Assembly: GCA_013365365.1 (NCBI GenBank)
Contig: JABVXU010000279.1
Coordinates: 1 to 64,000, forward strand
Length of the DNA stretch: 64,000 nt
From: Cruorifilaria tuberocauda
Lineage: Eukaryota > Nematoda > Chromadorea > Rhabditida > Onchocercidae
Direction of reading: 5' to 3'
Below, piece by piece: positions 25,504 through 38,100 of the stretch. Each line of letters opens with the position of its first letter. The first letter of the stretch is position 1. The position numbers and the translations under genes are program-made. The notes below the pieces were generated by a model. That model had not been told where the DNA came from. It saw only the letters and a list, made by a program, of their open reading frames with translations, and did no database searches.

Positions 25504-27039
25504 CATGCGAAATAGCTTATTTATAGTTAACGATGGCAAAAATTTTCAAGTAGTTTATTTTCTGGCTTAATTTCTAAAACGATATACCGGTTGTAGCTTG
25601 GAAGAGATGCATACTACGTTGTTGTTGGATGAAATAGAAAATTCGCATTAGAATTTGGGTAGTTTTTCAAACTGCAAACGAAATAAACAAATATATAATT
25701 TTGGAAATGGTTAAAGAAGTTTTCAGTTTTTTGGATAATATGCTCATTTCTCACTACAAAACAGGAAAGTTTTGAAATTGCAGGATACTTCTGCTGTGTT
25801 GCAACTTTTTTTTCCCAATTCTGGTACTTACAATGCAAACTGCTACTTTTTCAAATTGAATTTTTCTTGTTCAAAAGAAGAAGTTTAATGCGAAATGTGA
25901 GCTAGATACGAATCAATCTCGCAATCACCTTGTGATGGCAAAAGAATAATTTCTGAATGATGCCATATCTCAATTATCAGCATTAATTCCCTCACTGATC
26001 TGATCTATAAATATTGACAAGGACCTAATCAAAAAATTTTTTTGGCCAACTTTAATGAATATCACAAAAATCAGCCGCATTTTCCATATATTACTCTTAT
26101 TTCGACAATGAGCGTTCCATTTCTGCAAAATTCATTTTCCCAGTGATTGCTTGAAATAGTAGTACGGAATTACTAATACCTTTGCATCTCTAAGCGTCAA
26201 ATCTCTAGGATCATTCTTACCGATCCTCCATGCGCAAAAGAAAGTCTGTTTCACTACTTATTTTCTTTCATAATTTAGTAAATATACGAAATCCCGAATG
26301 GAAGACCAGAGGAACAGATTCACTGAAATCTGTTGGTCTTTGAAATACAATCTCATGCATGTCTTCAAATTACTTCAATAAGAGTGGAAGTAATAATCGT
26401 TTTTATAGTATCTTTAATTTAAATCAAAGATCACACCTGAAATAATAGATCTAAAGAGACATGAAATGAAGATCGAATTTCACGGGATCATGAATTATAA
26501 ATGAAAAAACATATTGTGATTTGCTAAATGCATTCATAGGCATGTTTTCCAGGAACTCTAAAATATCGGTTCATTTAATCGGTGTCGGTATTAAGTGGAT
26601 AAGAAACGTGTTAACATTGAATTTTGCTGTCACATGAAGTAATGCAAAAGTGTTTAATAGCAACAGTGTGAATTACAGCAACGGTTTACCTGTAAAACAG
26701 TTCAATTCTTTCGATTCTCCGGAAATATATCGTAATGATAGTGGTAAAAAGTTTTCTTCCTTATTTTATTTCTCCGGGTCTTGTAGCACATTTGTACGTT
26801 TATAATGCAAATTATTTTTTAAATATTTGAATACATTTTTGTTTCAAAATATTTGTTAGAATAAATTAAGACTTTTTCTGAAGTATAGATTTGTATGATT
26901 TGTTCCGTGAAGTGTAGATTTGTGAAGATATGTAAATTAGAGTTCTGAGAATTTTTACTGAATTAACGCTATTTTTTGTTATAAGCCATTTATTAAAAAG
27001 AAGTTCTTGACTAAGTGATCGGTATTCTAGTTTCTTTCC

Positions 27040-27046
27040 ATTACAG
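27040..27046 (+). promoter_or_regulatory. Splice acceptor directly before the F-box start codon
   Basis: A TTACAG acceptor ends at 27046, and the ATG follows with no 5' leader in between. Nematode mRNAs often receive the SL1 leader at such sites; a cis-splice from an upstream exon is the alternative. Confidence 0.5.
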
Positions 27047-27891
27047 ATGTCAGCATCTCAAGACCAGTTAAGTGGGCATAGTATCATACAGAACGAATCT
27101 AAAGGATTGTTGTCTCTTCTGGATGAAATCATTATTCGCATAATTGAAAAATTGAGTTCCGAAGATACAGCTAATATAGCAGATACCTGCATTAGACTAC
27201 GAGAGGTTCCGTCTACTTATGTAATTTATTTATCGAAAAATTGTCGTTTATGTTGCGTTCGCGAAGATATTTCAGATCATATTTTGATATTTTTAGTGAC
27301 TAGGTCTAGTGACTCATCATCCCCACCATGAAAATTATCATGATAAACCAAACAACTCTAGATTGTTTCATTGCTAAAAATAAATGATAAGTTTCAAAAA
27401 AAAAGCTATAATATTATATAGATGACTATAGATTGAGGAAAATATTGGTACTATGTAAAAATTAAGGGCATTTTTTATCAATTGACAATTATCATCAAAA
27501 GATTAAAGTTAATTTGGCAGACATTACAAGTCATTTTGATATTTTCAAAGGAATTTCTCAGCTGAAAATAAGTTCCTTCCATATTAAGATGTGGTGAAAT
27601 TAGTATCATTTGTAATATATTGAAATAAAACTTAGATCTTTCAGCTTGCTCTGTTTGTATGTAGTAAGCCTTACTGTAGAACGAATAAGCTGTAATGTTT
27701 TTTGAGATATGGAAATATGGAAGCAATTATTTGCCCGCCTTTTTGTTTGTATTTAACATTTTTGTAGAAAACAAGTTACATTTGTCATTTGATTTGTTTT
27801 TTAGATTGTGCGAAAAATGACAGCAGATGTTGAAAATTCGTTCAGTTTCAGTATTGAAAGTATCGATGAATTAGATTGCACTTGTGAATGA
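27047..27891 (+). CDS. Short F-box-like protein
   Basis: The preferred model is exons 27047-27205 and 27805-27891, 81 residues. Residues about 21-55 (L-L-S-L-L-D-E-I-I-I-R-I-I-E-K-L ... A-D-T-C-I-R-L-R-E) fit the F-box consensus, which binds Skp1 in SCF ubiquitin ligases. The intron is phase 0 and falls five residues after the motif D-T-C, exactly where the F-box-like gene at 53070-54136 also has its phase-0 intron; this supports the splice over reading on to the stop at 27331 (94 residues). The donor GTTCCG is weak. After the splice only 28 residues remain, ending in Asp/Glu-rich sequence, so there is no substrate-binding domain. It could be a truncated paralogue or an adaptor of minimal type. 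The F-box call rests on pattern alone. Confidence 0.5.
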
Positions 27892-28810
27892 AAGTGATTT
27901 TTCATTATTCAAATTCCATAAGTGAAAATAGCAAGTTAATTGATTTCGTCATTAGGTATGCTGTAAACAAAATATGTTTTTAACTCAGGAGAATCGTTGT
28001 TACTAAGTTTTCACTATTCTGTTTTACGGTCCTTGTTATTTTTATCCCATTTAGCAACAGTATAAATAACATCAATTGCGTTATTTTTTACTTTCAGATT
28101 CCTATGACATCCAATTTAGTTAACATGATTTCGTTAACATGTTTTTTAATCAATAAAGTAGGTTCTAGGGAAGTCAAAATCTTGCACAAAATTTGTACTG
28201 GTAACATCCTTTGTCAAGTCTTTTATTGTTATTTATGGATATTTAATATAAACTATGTATTCAATTTTTTAATACTTCATTAAATGTTCGCTCTAATAAT
28301 TTGTATTTATAACAAAATGTTAGTGGGTTTTTGGATGTGTGCAGATTATGGCATTATTTTTACAATAAATGTTATTCATATTTTGTTCTTTTATTCGATA
28401 TAATACATCTAGTCGTACTTGGCATTGCTACTTTTTATTTGAATTCCAATTATTCCTTCATAAATGGCAGAAACTTTTGAATTTATTGAAGGAATTATTA
28501 GAAATAGTGAAATATTTTACTGACTCTCAGAATACTGATTACTAAGTTGCTCAATTCTCATCACACTTTCAGCGCAGATGATGCTTAATTAAAGTAGCTC
28601 AAAATTTAGATAATTCCATGGTTTGCTTATCAAATCAGAGGATATCACGGAGTCAGATGTTTTGGATATTTAAAGGTTGTTAACCGAATTTAACGAGCGT
28701 ATACTTTAGATGCCTTACCCTCTGTCAAATAAAGATAATAAAATAATTCACGAATATTGCGAAATTTATTGGATGAAATTTTTTCTTCATTTTTGTTGCA
28801 GAAGATAACG
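27892..28810. other. Short spacer between F-box-like and ePHD genes
   Basis: AT-rich, no supported exon. It carries the 3' flank of the F-box-like gene and ends in a strong TTTTTGTTGCAG acceptor at 28801, nine bases before the next start codon. Confidence 0.55.
28790..28801 (+). promoter_or_regulatory. Likely trans- or cis-splice acceptor of the ePHD gene
   Basis: TTTTTGTTGCAG ends at 28801 and ATG begins at 28811. The strong polypyrimidine-AG and short leader are typical of SL1-accepting nematode mRNAs. Confidence 0.5.
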
Positions 28811-30589
28811 ATGCCAACCGAAGCAGCAGATAGAACTAAAGTTAAAAAGAAAAGGAAAATGAAACGGAAGAAAATTCATCATGTGAAAGAAATAACCAGC
28901 GAAGATGAACTTGTTAAAAATCGATTAAATGCTAAATTTAAAATGAAAAGACAGCGATCAAATGATGATATGCCTTGTTTAAGGCTAAGTAAAAGTGAGC
29001 ATTTCTGTAGCCTTCCTTTTTATTAAAGTGCCATATGTTGAATTAGACTCCGAGACTCATGTGAAAGTGTTCTGCATGGTAGTAAAAATTTATTAATTAT
29101 ATTTAAAGAATCCATTCAATCTGATGAGTACTTTTCGTTTATTATTATGCTGTTTTATCGATAAGAAATTTTTATAATTAGTCATTTTGGCGAATGTTTG
29201 TGGAACCGAAGTATTTGCAAGGTACCAGTTAATTTAAAAAATTTTTTAAATAGCTTATTTTTTCATAGAAGAACAAATGGTAGTGAAGAACGGTGAAAAA
29301 CACGACGTTTTGTTGAAAAGGAGTCAAGAAGCGTTGTTGAATCGTTTAAATCAAGTAGGTGTGCATTTATCAATTGTGGCGTGAGTATAACAACTTCAGG
29401 AACATTACTTATCACTTGTCGACTGGTAATAATGTGCAGCCAGATAGAGTTACTGGAAAGAATTTTACGATGCTAATTCCAATGTTTATTTTAATTCATT
29501 CATGAGTTAACGTTCATTCTAGGTATCAGAGTTCCATTTTTTTTTTTTTAATTTAGATATTAATTTTTTTCCTTGTTCTCTGCTTTATGATTTATATTAT
29601 GCTTGCAAGGTTGAATGTAATGAAGTAAAGATAACAACTCGGTGGAAGTGCGCCCTTTGTCAACAACGTACTTTGCGTTCTGTTTTGGGTGACCTATTTG
29701 GCCCGTATTTCATGCGATTAAATGGAAATTACTGGCCTACACATTTGGCTAAAAAACCACAAAAAATAAATGACCAGGTCGTTTTTTGATGCAGAATTCA
29801 ATTTTTGAATGCTTATGGAATTCTCTCTTCGGGAATAGGTTGTTCGACTCTTTTTGTATGCCTTCCGTTAAATTCTTTCCATTTACTTTAATTGTTCCTT
29901 ATTTTTTCTCTGTTCTGATATGATAAATGACGACATTAAGGTACTAAACATAAAAAATATCAAACAAGTAAAAAGAAGTGCCTGAACTTTTTACCTGTTT
30001 GTTATTCATTTATAGCTTGAAAAATACCCTAAAACAAACATTGAATGATAAGCACTATAAAAGTAAAGCGAAAATCTGTTTTAATAGATAATCGTTTTAC
30101 TTTTGTTAGTTTTGACTTCAGTAATTTTCAACTTCTTTTTCGTTTTTTCAGACTGAATTATACTGCGATATTTGGCTTCATGGTCCATGTGCTGTAACAG
30201 CACCTGGTATATACCTGGTCGGCAATCGACTTGAAGGATTGGAAACGAAAATTAATGATTTTTGGATGCAGGTTTGAATCTATTAAATTGGGGTTGAGAA
30301 AAATGGCTTCCTTAAATATAAGTTGTGTACTTATGATCATGGACGTCAATTTTTTTCTTTTTATTTGATTCACGTTGTTTAAAATCTCTGATTCGTAAGA
30401 ATTAAATGACGACAGATAAATCATATTATCTTCTATCTTATCTGTTTATGTCTTTGCTTTTATGAGAATAATAAAATAATAAAATTTTTACAGCACTGTG
30501 CAGTGTGCTCCAAGGAAGGTGCAGCAATTGAATATCGCGGCAAGTATTATCACTTTCCATGTGCAGTACAAAAAGGTTCCGACACTTAA
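28811..30589 (+). CDS. Extended PHD (ePHD) zinc-finger protein, TCF20/RAI1-like
   Basis: Exons 28811-28994 (or 28988), 29269-29354, 29610-29777, 30152-30271 and 30494-30589 give 217 residues. The N-terminus is a very Lys/Arg-rich stretch (residues 9-22), a likely nuclear localisation and nucleic-acid-binding tail. The ePHD core starts at C104/C107, continues through L-G-D-L-F-G-P-Y, the W-L-H-G-P-C segment (W154-C159), G-I-Y-L-V-G-x-R-L-E-G-L, then C188/C191 and Y-H-F-P-C-A (H206, C209). This order is that of the C2HC-PHD module of TCF20, RAI1 and related chromatin proteins, so a nuclear, nucleosome-related role is inferred. Compared with those proteins, the segment between C191 and H206 is shorter and lacks the usual extra Cys pair. 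Two in-frame donors close together at the end of exon 1 differ by two codons. The donor of exon 3 (GTCGTT) is weak. Confidence 0.78.
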
Positions 30590-32134
30590 TTTTTGTCTAA
30601 AATATGCTTATTTGATTTGACTTACTGAACATAGCAGTAAGTCATTTCTGTTAATTATGCAATTTCCATCTTAATCATATATCGGCTTCTATTGATTGAT
30701 AATTGGGCTGCAGACTTTCCAACTCCAGACTATATCTTTTGTTTCCCAAAACAGTTCAAGCCTCAGCTTATGAATTCTTGAATGTTAAATGAAGATATCT
30801 GTTTAGATTTAATTTTCGTTCATTTATTTTTATAGTGCACCATTCCAGATATCAAAGCATGATTCACGCAAATTGATTTCGTTTGGAAAATTCATGTGAC
30901 ATTCAAATATATTAAAACTGAAAGATCTACTTTCCATTATTTCCAGAATTGTTTCTATTTTCGGAACTTGATTTTCACTCATCATTTTTTTATAAGTGCT
31001 GTAGTCCGTTTTATTTGGCTGTTTCAAATTTAATAATGTTTTCGACATGGTGTTTAAGAATTGATGTATTGTATGAAATTTAAAAAACTTAAGATTCCTT
31101 TATAAAAATTTAATGAATTGTGAAGCAGTAATTTAGGTTTTGTTTCAGATATTTTGCCATCATAACACTTGAAATACAAAGAACATCTGTTTTGTTGATG
31201 AGATTTTTTTTGCAGCTTCAATCGGCAAATCTATTATATTATAAATATTGTGGAAGTATTAGAAGAAGCTTTGAGTTATTCGAATCTCTGAAGTCTCAAA
31301 GAAGTAGAGAAAAATGAAAAATCTTGTTATCATTCTTCTTGGAAGTGATAATATCTTATTATTTTGTTTAAATATGCTCTGTTTTGGAAATTGTTATGAA
31401 CTAATAAACTCGAATTTATGTGTCGGACATCGTTAATGTGCTAAACTTTTACCAAACTCTTAGCACTACTTCTGTGTTGCATTCTCTTTTTTCTCACTCT
31501 TTTCCCTATATTACGGCTATTCTCTCTTTAACTTCAAATTCAAGGAAAAGTGAATGATTAACCAAAGTTGGCCATATTTTTGATATGCTAGAAGAGGACA
31601 AAAACGAAATTTCATGAAGATTCATATAGATTTTTATTGATTTTTCTCGTAAATGAACGGAGCAAGATTTCACGGAAATTTGCATATTATCGAGAAATAT
31701 AATACGAATATTCTCTCTAATCGCCATTATTATTTTTTGTGTTTACAAGAAGCGGTTGAACATTGGAAGACACTGCTTCGGTCGAGGTTTTGGTTATCGA
31801 AAAAGTTGCTGTTAGAGTAAGTTTCTTAGAAGTGTAGGTGAATTTAGTCAAATTATGGATGTTGTTTCTGACTTTCAGATTGAATAGAAATTTAATTTTC
31901 ACTCTCAGTCAATTTAGCATGGGATAGCGCAGCAAATATTCATATAGCAATGAAATATGTTAAAATAAACGATTAGAATTCTCGAAATCTATATATGCCT
32001 TGATTTTCAGACTTGGCTTTTTTAAATCAAATTGGAATTAGAAACAAATGTTAAAATTAGAAACAAATTAAAATTAGAAACAAATGAAGCCAGTTGGAAC
32101 TGTCATGGAATTATAAATTGTAGGAATTATAAGA
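30590..32134. other. Spacer between ePHD and NYN-CCCH genes
   Basis: AT-rich, no supported gene. Open frames on the minus strand at 30830-31048 and 31506-31902 lack flanking splice sites and family resemblance. An A-rich, AATTAGAAACAAA-type short tandem motif occurs at about 32032-32085. Confidence 0.55.
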
Positions 32135-35100
32135 ATGGACAAAGTAGCGCATGAGCTTCAAGAAAAAGCTGTTGTTATCGTGTGGGATTGGACATCCGTT
32201 CAAGTGCCTATTGATAAAATCAGCTTATTTATCAGTAAGGTTAGTGATTTCCAGCATTTAATATAAATTATGGAATCATATCTCGTTCTAAAAAAGCAAT
32301 AAATCTGAAAATTCAGCAAAATATATCCTATATTTCTAATAATCCATGTGATGAATCTATCCAATGTAAATAATTCATTTATACATTGTAACAGTTCCTA
32401 TTTACTTTATGATGTAATCTCGAGTCCTATCCCGATGCAACTAATTTGGCATAAATGAAATATTGATTATTAGTGCTCAATTTAAATTTGCATACATTCA
32501 GCCAATTTAAGCTCGTAAGTATTATGCAATGAATAAATTATTTGTTATTTCATTTCTGACACTTCATGACATTATCGTTTTATGCATATATGCTGTTAAT
32601 TATCGCATTTCGATCAATTGGAAATCGATAATTGTTCTAGAAAAAGCAGTCTTTTTTTATTCCTTTTGATAAAGAATTTTTTGCTCGAACAATATTTTTA
32701 GGGAATCACAATTCTAAATTTTTTCTTAAAAACATGAATTGCTTTTAGAATAAGAATTAGAATTAAAAAATGGAGAAAAACAATATGCGTTATATTTTTT
32801 CATGCATATTAGCAACTTAGAAAATATGCATTATGGACTTTGTTTTTGCAATACAAATAACTTAATCCTTTTATATAATAGTTTTTTTATAATGCAAATG
32901 AGATTGAGATATGAGATGATAATATTTTCATTGATATCTAACAATTCACATGCTTAGGTTTTATTTTTCTAATAATGATTATATATGATTTTATAATTCA
33001 AAAAATTTATCGAATCATGAATTTTTAAAAAATTTAAAACCCACAAGAAAGGAATTTATTGTTTAGATTCGTTCCGCAGTTGTAAAAAATCTGGGCGAAC
33101 ATTATCCGCGTGAATGTGCTTTCCTGGTCTATTGCGATGCTCGTTTCACGCCACTTGCCATAACTCGTGAATTAGCCAAGATTTCGGTTCGTATTCACCG
33201 CATTCATGAATTACTTTCTGAATTATCTTGAGATTCAGTTATTGAATAGAATTTTTTTTATATATTATTTCCAATACGTGAAAAATGAATCATTAGGATC
33301 ACTATTATTATAGTAGGGATTAGGTTAAATTTTCGTTTATTCTACTATGCAAGCAAAGATTATATGAAAGTTTAATTTTGTTGGAATTGAAATTGATTTG
33401 TATAAAGGAATTAATCTCTTGCTGATTATTATAATTATACCTGTTCCCATCAAATTTCGTTTTGATTTCCCGTATCGTGATTTGGTGAAGAAGAAAAAAA
33501 AAAGTATTACAATTAAATATGATCAAATGGAATTTGATTCCTATCTTGATAATAAATTAAACTTAATATATTATCTGTGTTGTAAATTTATAGGAATATT
33601 TTACGTAAGCCAAAATTTTGTTTATCACTTGAAAGTTTATAAATTTTTAATTGATTTAAAGAATAATATTTTTGGCAGTTACGGCGATAATGATCAGTTT
33701 AATTTATCATTAAGACGAGAATTAAATTCCAGTAACTGAATTTCAAGGTGATCCAAAAAAGTGATTCATAAATATCTGTTCTATGCTGACAAATGTCGTA
33801 GTTCATGATATTATGCAAATTCGATGACAGAGAACGAATGAAATTGTAGAGGTCAGGGAAAAGGGATGAGATTGAAAAAAACTGGAACAGTTCTACAGTT
33901 AAAATAACATTGTATAAATCAAAAATGATTTATACGACTGATACATACACATAAGATGTGATACGTACATTTTACAAGTAGTAATAATTTATGTAAATAA
34001 TATAATTTCAAATTATTCACAGCTTTTTTTCAATTACTTTAATGATTTGATTAATTAGTTTTACAACAAATTTATCTAATAATTCCATTAAATATTTGAT
34101 TGGAAGAAAATTGTGTGATATAGAATGTGGATATACATCACATCGAATCATATGAATCTTCTTGGGGAATCTGCAAGAAATTACATCGTTTTCATGTTGA
34201 TTATGATCCAGGTGTTATTGCACTTATCTCTGGTTAGTTTATTTTAAAGACAAATTTTTCCAGCGAACAACTTCCACGAATAATTTTAGCATTTTATTGG
34301 AATTAAGTTAAACAATTCTTACTTCTATTGCAAAGTCAAAAATTATTACAATATGAATAAAATTCAATTGCGAAAAGAAAAAATTTTTCAGATTTAAAAT
34401 GAAAATAAGATTTAACAGAGTAAAGTGAAATTTAAGTACACTGATGAACTAAAATAAATTTTTGTAAAATGATGAAAAAGAAATATGAAAGTTGCATTTC
34501 GATATGTGGAAATATTGAGATTTGTATCTCATTAGAATCTCATCAGGTGCATCAGCAGCTTATGGTCCGATACTTACGAAGCTTAGCCGTTGTGGTTGGC
34601 GTGTCCAGTTGTTTCACCCGGAGAATACACCGAGAGATTACGTGGATTACGCTGATTATAACTGGCCAGTCGAAGGCTTGCTTGATGGAGGAATTGGAAC
34701 TGCTAATGTTTGTTTGCGCTTTTATGTGTGTTCAACTGTTTCATTTGATGGTTTTTTTCATTCCCAATTTGTCTTTTTTTGTCTTTTTTTTACTTTGTTT
34801 TTTTTTAAAAGATTATTTTGCAAATAACAATCTATTTATTTGAAATTTAATTTTGTTTATATTCAGTTCAATTCATTCTTTTTTCTGAAAAATAAATTTT
34901 ATTTCTGAAAATCAATTTATCTGATAAATCTAATAAATATGATGGAAAATTTCTGAAATTTTCATGTATTTTATCTCGTTTTTTCTGGAATATGAAATTC
35001 GAAATTTAATCATAAAAATTAAAAAATTTTAATTTTTAGATTAACGTAAATTTCCCGCATACGGTATATTTTTTGATTAGTAAACTGTGCAATAGTAATG

Positions 35101-38100
35101 AATCATTTGGTTTCCTGAACAATGTTACCGAACAGTACCAATCAAATGTTATCTATTTTAATGAAAAAGCTGCTGAAGCGGTTATTGAACTGAAGACATT
35201 TGATGTTGAAAGGTTTGGTTGTTTTATCATTTGGAAATTTATTTTAAAAGAGCAAATTAGAACTTGAACAGCTCGTTCTTTCTTTTTCTTTTTCGAAATT
35301 CCTTTCAACAATCATAAAATATTATTAAATTCCCTTCGAAATTTAATTTGAAAAAGTATTATTGTTTTTTTTTTTTGTTAATTAAAGTTTTTAAAGTTCA
35401 TTCGATAGGATTAAAAATAATAGAAAGAATGAAAGTTATGCAATAACAGAATGTTTATTAATGTAAGCAGCATTAAATGATATACAGGTATATCTATCTA
35501 TACAATAGGTACTTGTAAGTGACAATGTTTACCAAAAGATTTGGGATACACGGGATGGTACGGAGGAATAAAAGGAAGTTAGAAAGATAGGAAGGAGTTT
35601 GACTGAATGGAAGAAAGAATTCGAGAAAGGTTTAATGAATCGAATATTAGTGATTTGGATTTATATCATTTTCCATTCGCGTTATCACAAATCTGTCCCA
35701 ATCTATCAAAATGAATGACCTTCGGTGTTTCTATATCTCAAAGTTTATCTCAGGCTGCATCCTTCTCTTCGCCTTCTTTTTCTTCTTCTTAACTTTTCCA
35801 GTGTAATTTAAACTTAGCTTTGAATGGAACAGTGAGAATTGAAAGCTTATATAACCTTATATAAGGTACATATAAGCAAAGTAGGTATATTAAGATAATT
35901 AAATAATGTTTTTGAACAATACGGCAATAAATAATTACCATAAGCTAATAAATTAACAAAGAAGTAAACAAAAGATGTATAATCTGTTGTTGATAAAAAT
36001 CATAGCAAAAATTTTTCATCATTAAGTACAATTCTTGTTCATTAAATCAATAATCAACTTATACAAAGTGCAAAATTGAACGAGATCGATTTCTCGACCA
36101 ACTAATATCAACACTAACTGATCAATATATCATGGAATACAGTAATTAATTATTTCATAGCATTAAATTTTTTTTCTTTATTGCATTATGATCATATTGC
36201 AATGTAATTAATTATATTATTGCAAATAATCGATACATATACATTATTACTTTATATAAAAATTTCACGATATTGTTGTCCCCATTTTTCCCTTTCAATC
36301 AAAGTTTTATCGATTTTGAATTATCCATTGAAGAAAGAGGACGATAGAACTGCCTCTTTCTCTCTATATTAAATATTATTATTTATATAACATACAATAA
36401 TATATTTGTTTATATCATATTTACCTGATTACATATTCACCTGTCTATTATACATTGATATAATCGTTTTTTCCACACGTAATATATACCGAATATGAAT
36501 TCGGTTCCCTACTCCCGAAATTTCATCTACCTACACTTTTGTATTCATCACATCATATTTCATCACTGTCAGTCTACGTCATCCTTGTTACCATTGTTTG
36601 TTAGTTAGATTCCTTCCCTCTCTCTCTCTCTCTCTCACTCTAAAATATTTGAAGTATACCTGTACAATATATTCGTTCGAGATTATTACAATTTCAAAGA
36701 AACCTTTTTTTTGAAATTTCTTCAAATATTTTTTTCCCATTTCTTCACACATACATGCATACACGTACACGCACACACATACACCTCACATACATACACA
36801 TGCACATATATACATACAGGCGGACACAGACACACACACACACATACATATAAAATATATAAATGTTTGCTTTTTCACAGTCATCCAAACAAATCTTCTC
36901 TGTACGTATCGTTTTGCTTACATTCGTTTCGTTCTTTTCTTTTTTCTTGTCCTGAATTCATTCGTAAAACGAAAGAAAAAAACTTCTTTCCCCGTCTAGA
37001 TAAACTAATTAGTATTAAGGTTCGTATATATTAACTTATATACATGTATTGATTAATTGTTGATAGTTATAATTAGTAACTCTTATTTATTATTTAATAT
37101 TTACCTCTCCTTTTTATAAAAATTATAAAATGGTTAATAGCTATCAGTAGATTATTGAATATAACGATATTCTTGCAATTCATGTGTAAAACAATTACTA
37201 ATTAATTGGATGCAAAATGAAGAATTCATTCATTTACTATCTTTTAGTAATCATTCATCAATCGAAAGTCTCGAGAGCATACTGTCCGATCGGTCACATA
37301 TCTGTGGTAGCAATGACCTTCAGAACAATTAGTAATTCTGATGGATAGGGGGAGAGAGATTAAGTTTAAAGAGTGGAAAAGATTGAAAAGGTAAAAAGAG
37401 GAGAGACAAAAAGAGATGAATGAAGAGTAAGAGGAAAAAAGTATAGATGTCTGGACAGGTGAACTTCATCGTTCTAATCGCCGTGATCGTCCGTTTTAAG
37501 AGTGGAAGAGAGGTAGAAAAAATGAAATGAAATGACCGAATTTCGCGCAATTCAACGAAAGTACTGACCTTTAAATTTTGTCACCTTGAAGTGGGAAGCG
37601 AGAGAGTGGAAGAAATGATGGAAATTCATTTCGCGTAACGAACGATGACCGGTAGGATAGATGGGACGGACGACTGCGTGAAATGACGCACGACCACCGA
37701 TCGAATCTCACCACACTTCAATCATTCTCGTCTGTTCCACTTCCATACCATTTACTTTGCTATGTCTGTCTCTGTCTGTGTAGAAGGAAACATTGTTTCA
37801 ATTAAATTTGGTTAATTTATTTCTTTTACGCAACAATTAACAGTAGTGGAAATCGTCAATTCTTTTATTGAACAATTGCAAAAGTAAGTATAACAATGAA
37901 AGCATGTATTGGAATAGTAGCAAACGATTTTTCCTTCTATATTGTATGAAGCAAACGTCGAGATAATATGATTGGACGATTGACTTTTTTTAATTATTAA
38001 CGAAAATTGTTTATAATTTGAAATTTTGAAATTCATTCTTTAATAATTTTTCTCAACATGAACTTAATAAAATGATTTTTAATTAGTATTTATAATACTA

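Larger units (their letters stand above)
23717..27046. other. Spacer between the zinc-finger and F-box genes
   Basis: The left part is AT-rich 3' flank. A GC-elevated island with splice-flanked short frames lies at about 25104-25330, and a two-copy 64-bp tandem repeat at 25376-25503. The rest, including about 25600-27000, contains no exon that can be supported, although an open minus-strand frame of 74 codons runs at 25838-25614. Confidence 0.5.

Noticed and set aside
33912..33935. Perfect 10-bp hairpin with AAAA loop
   Set aside because: Short and AT-rich; expected by chance in DNA of this composition.
36711..37034. His/Thr-rich 107-codon frame
   Set aside because: Translation of the CA/TACA microsatellite in intron 5.
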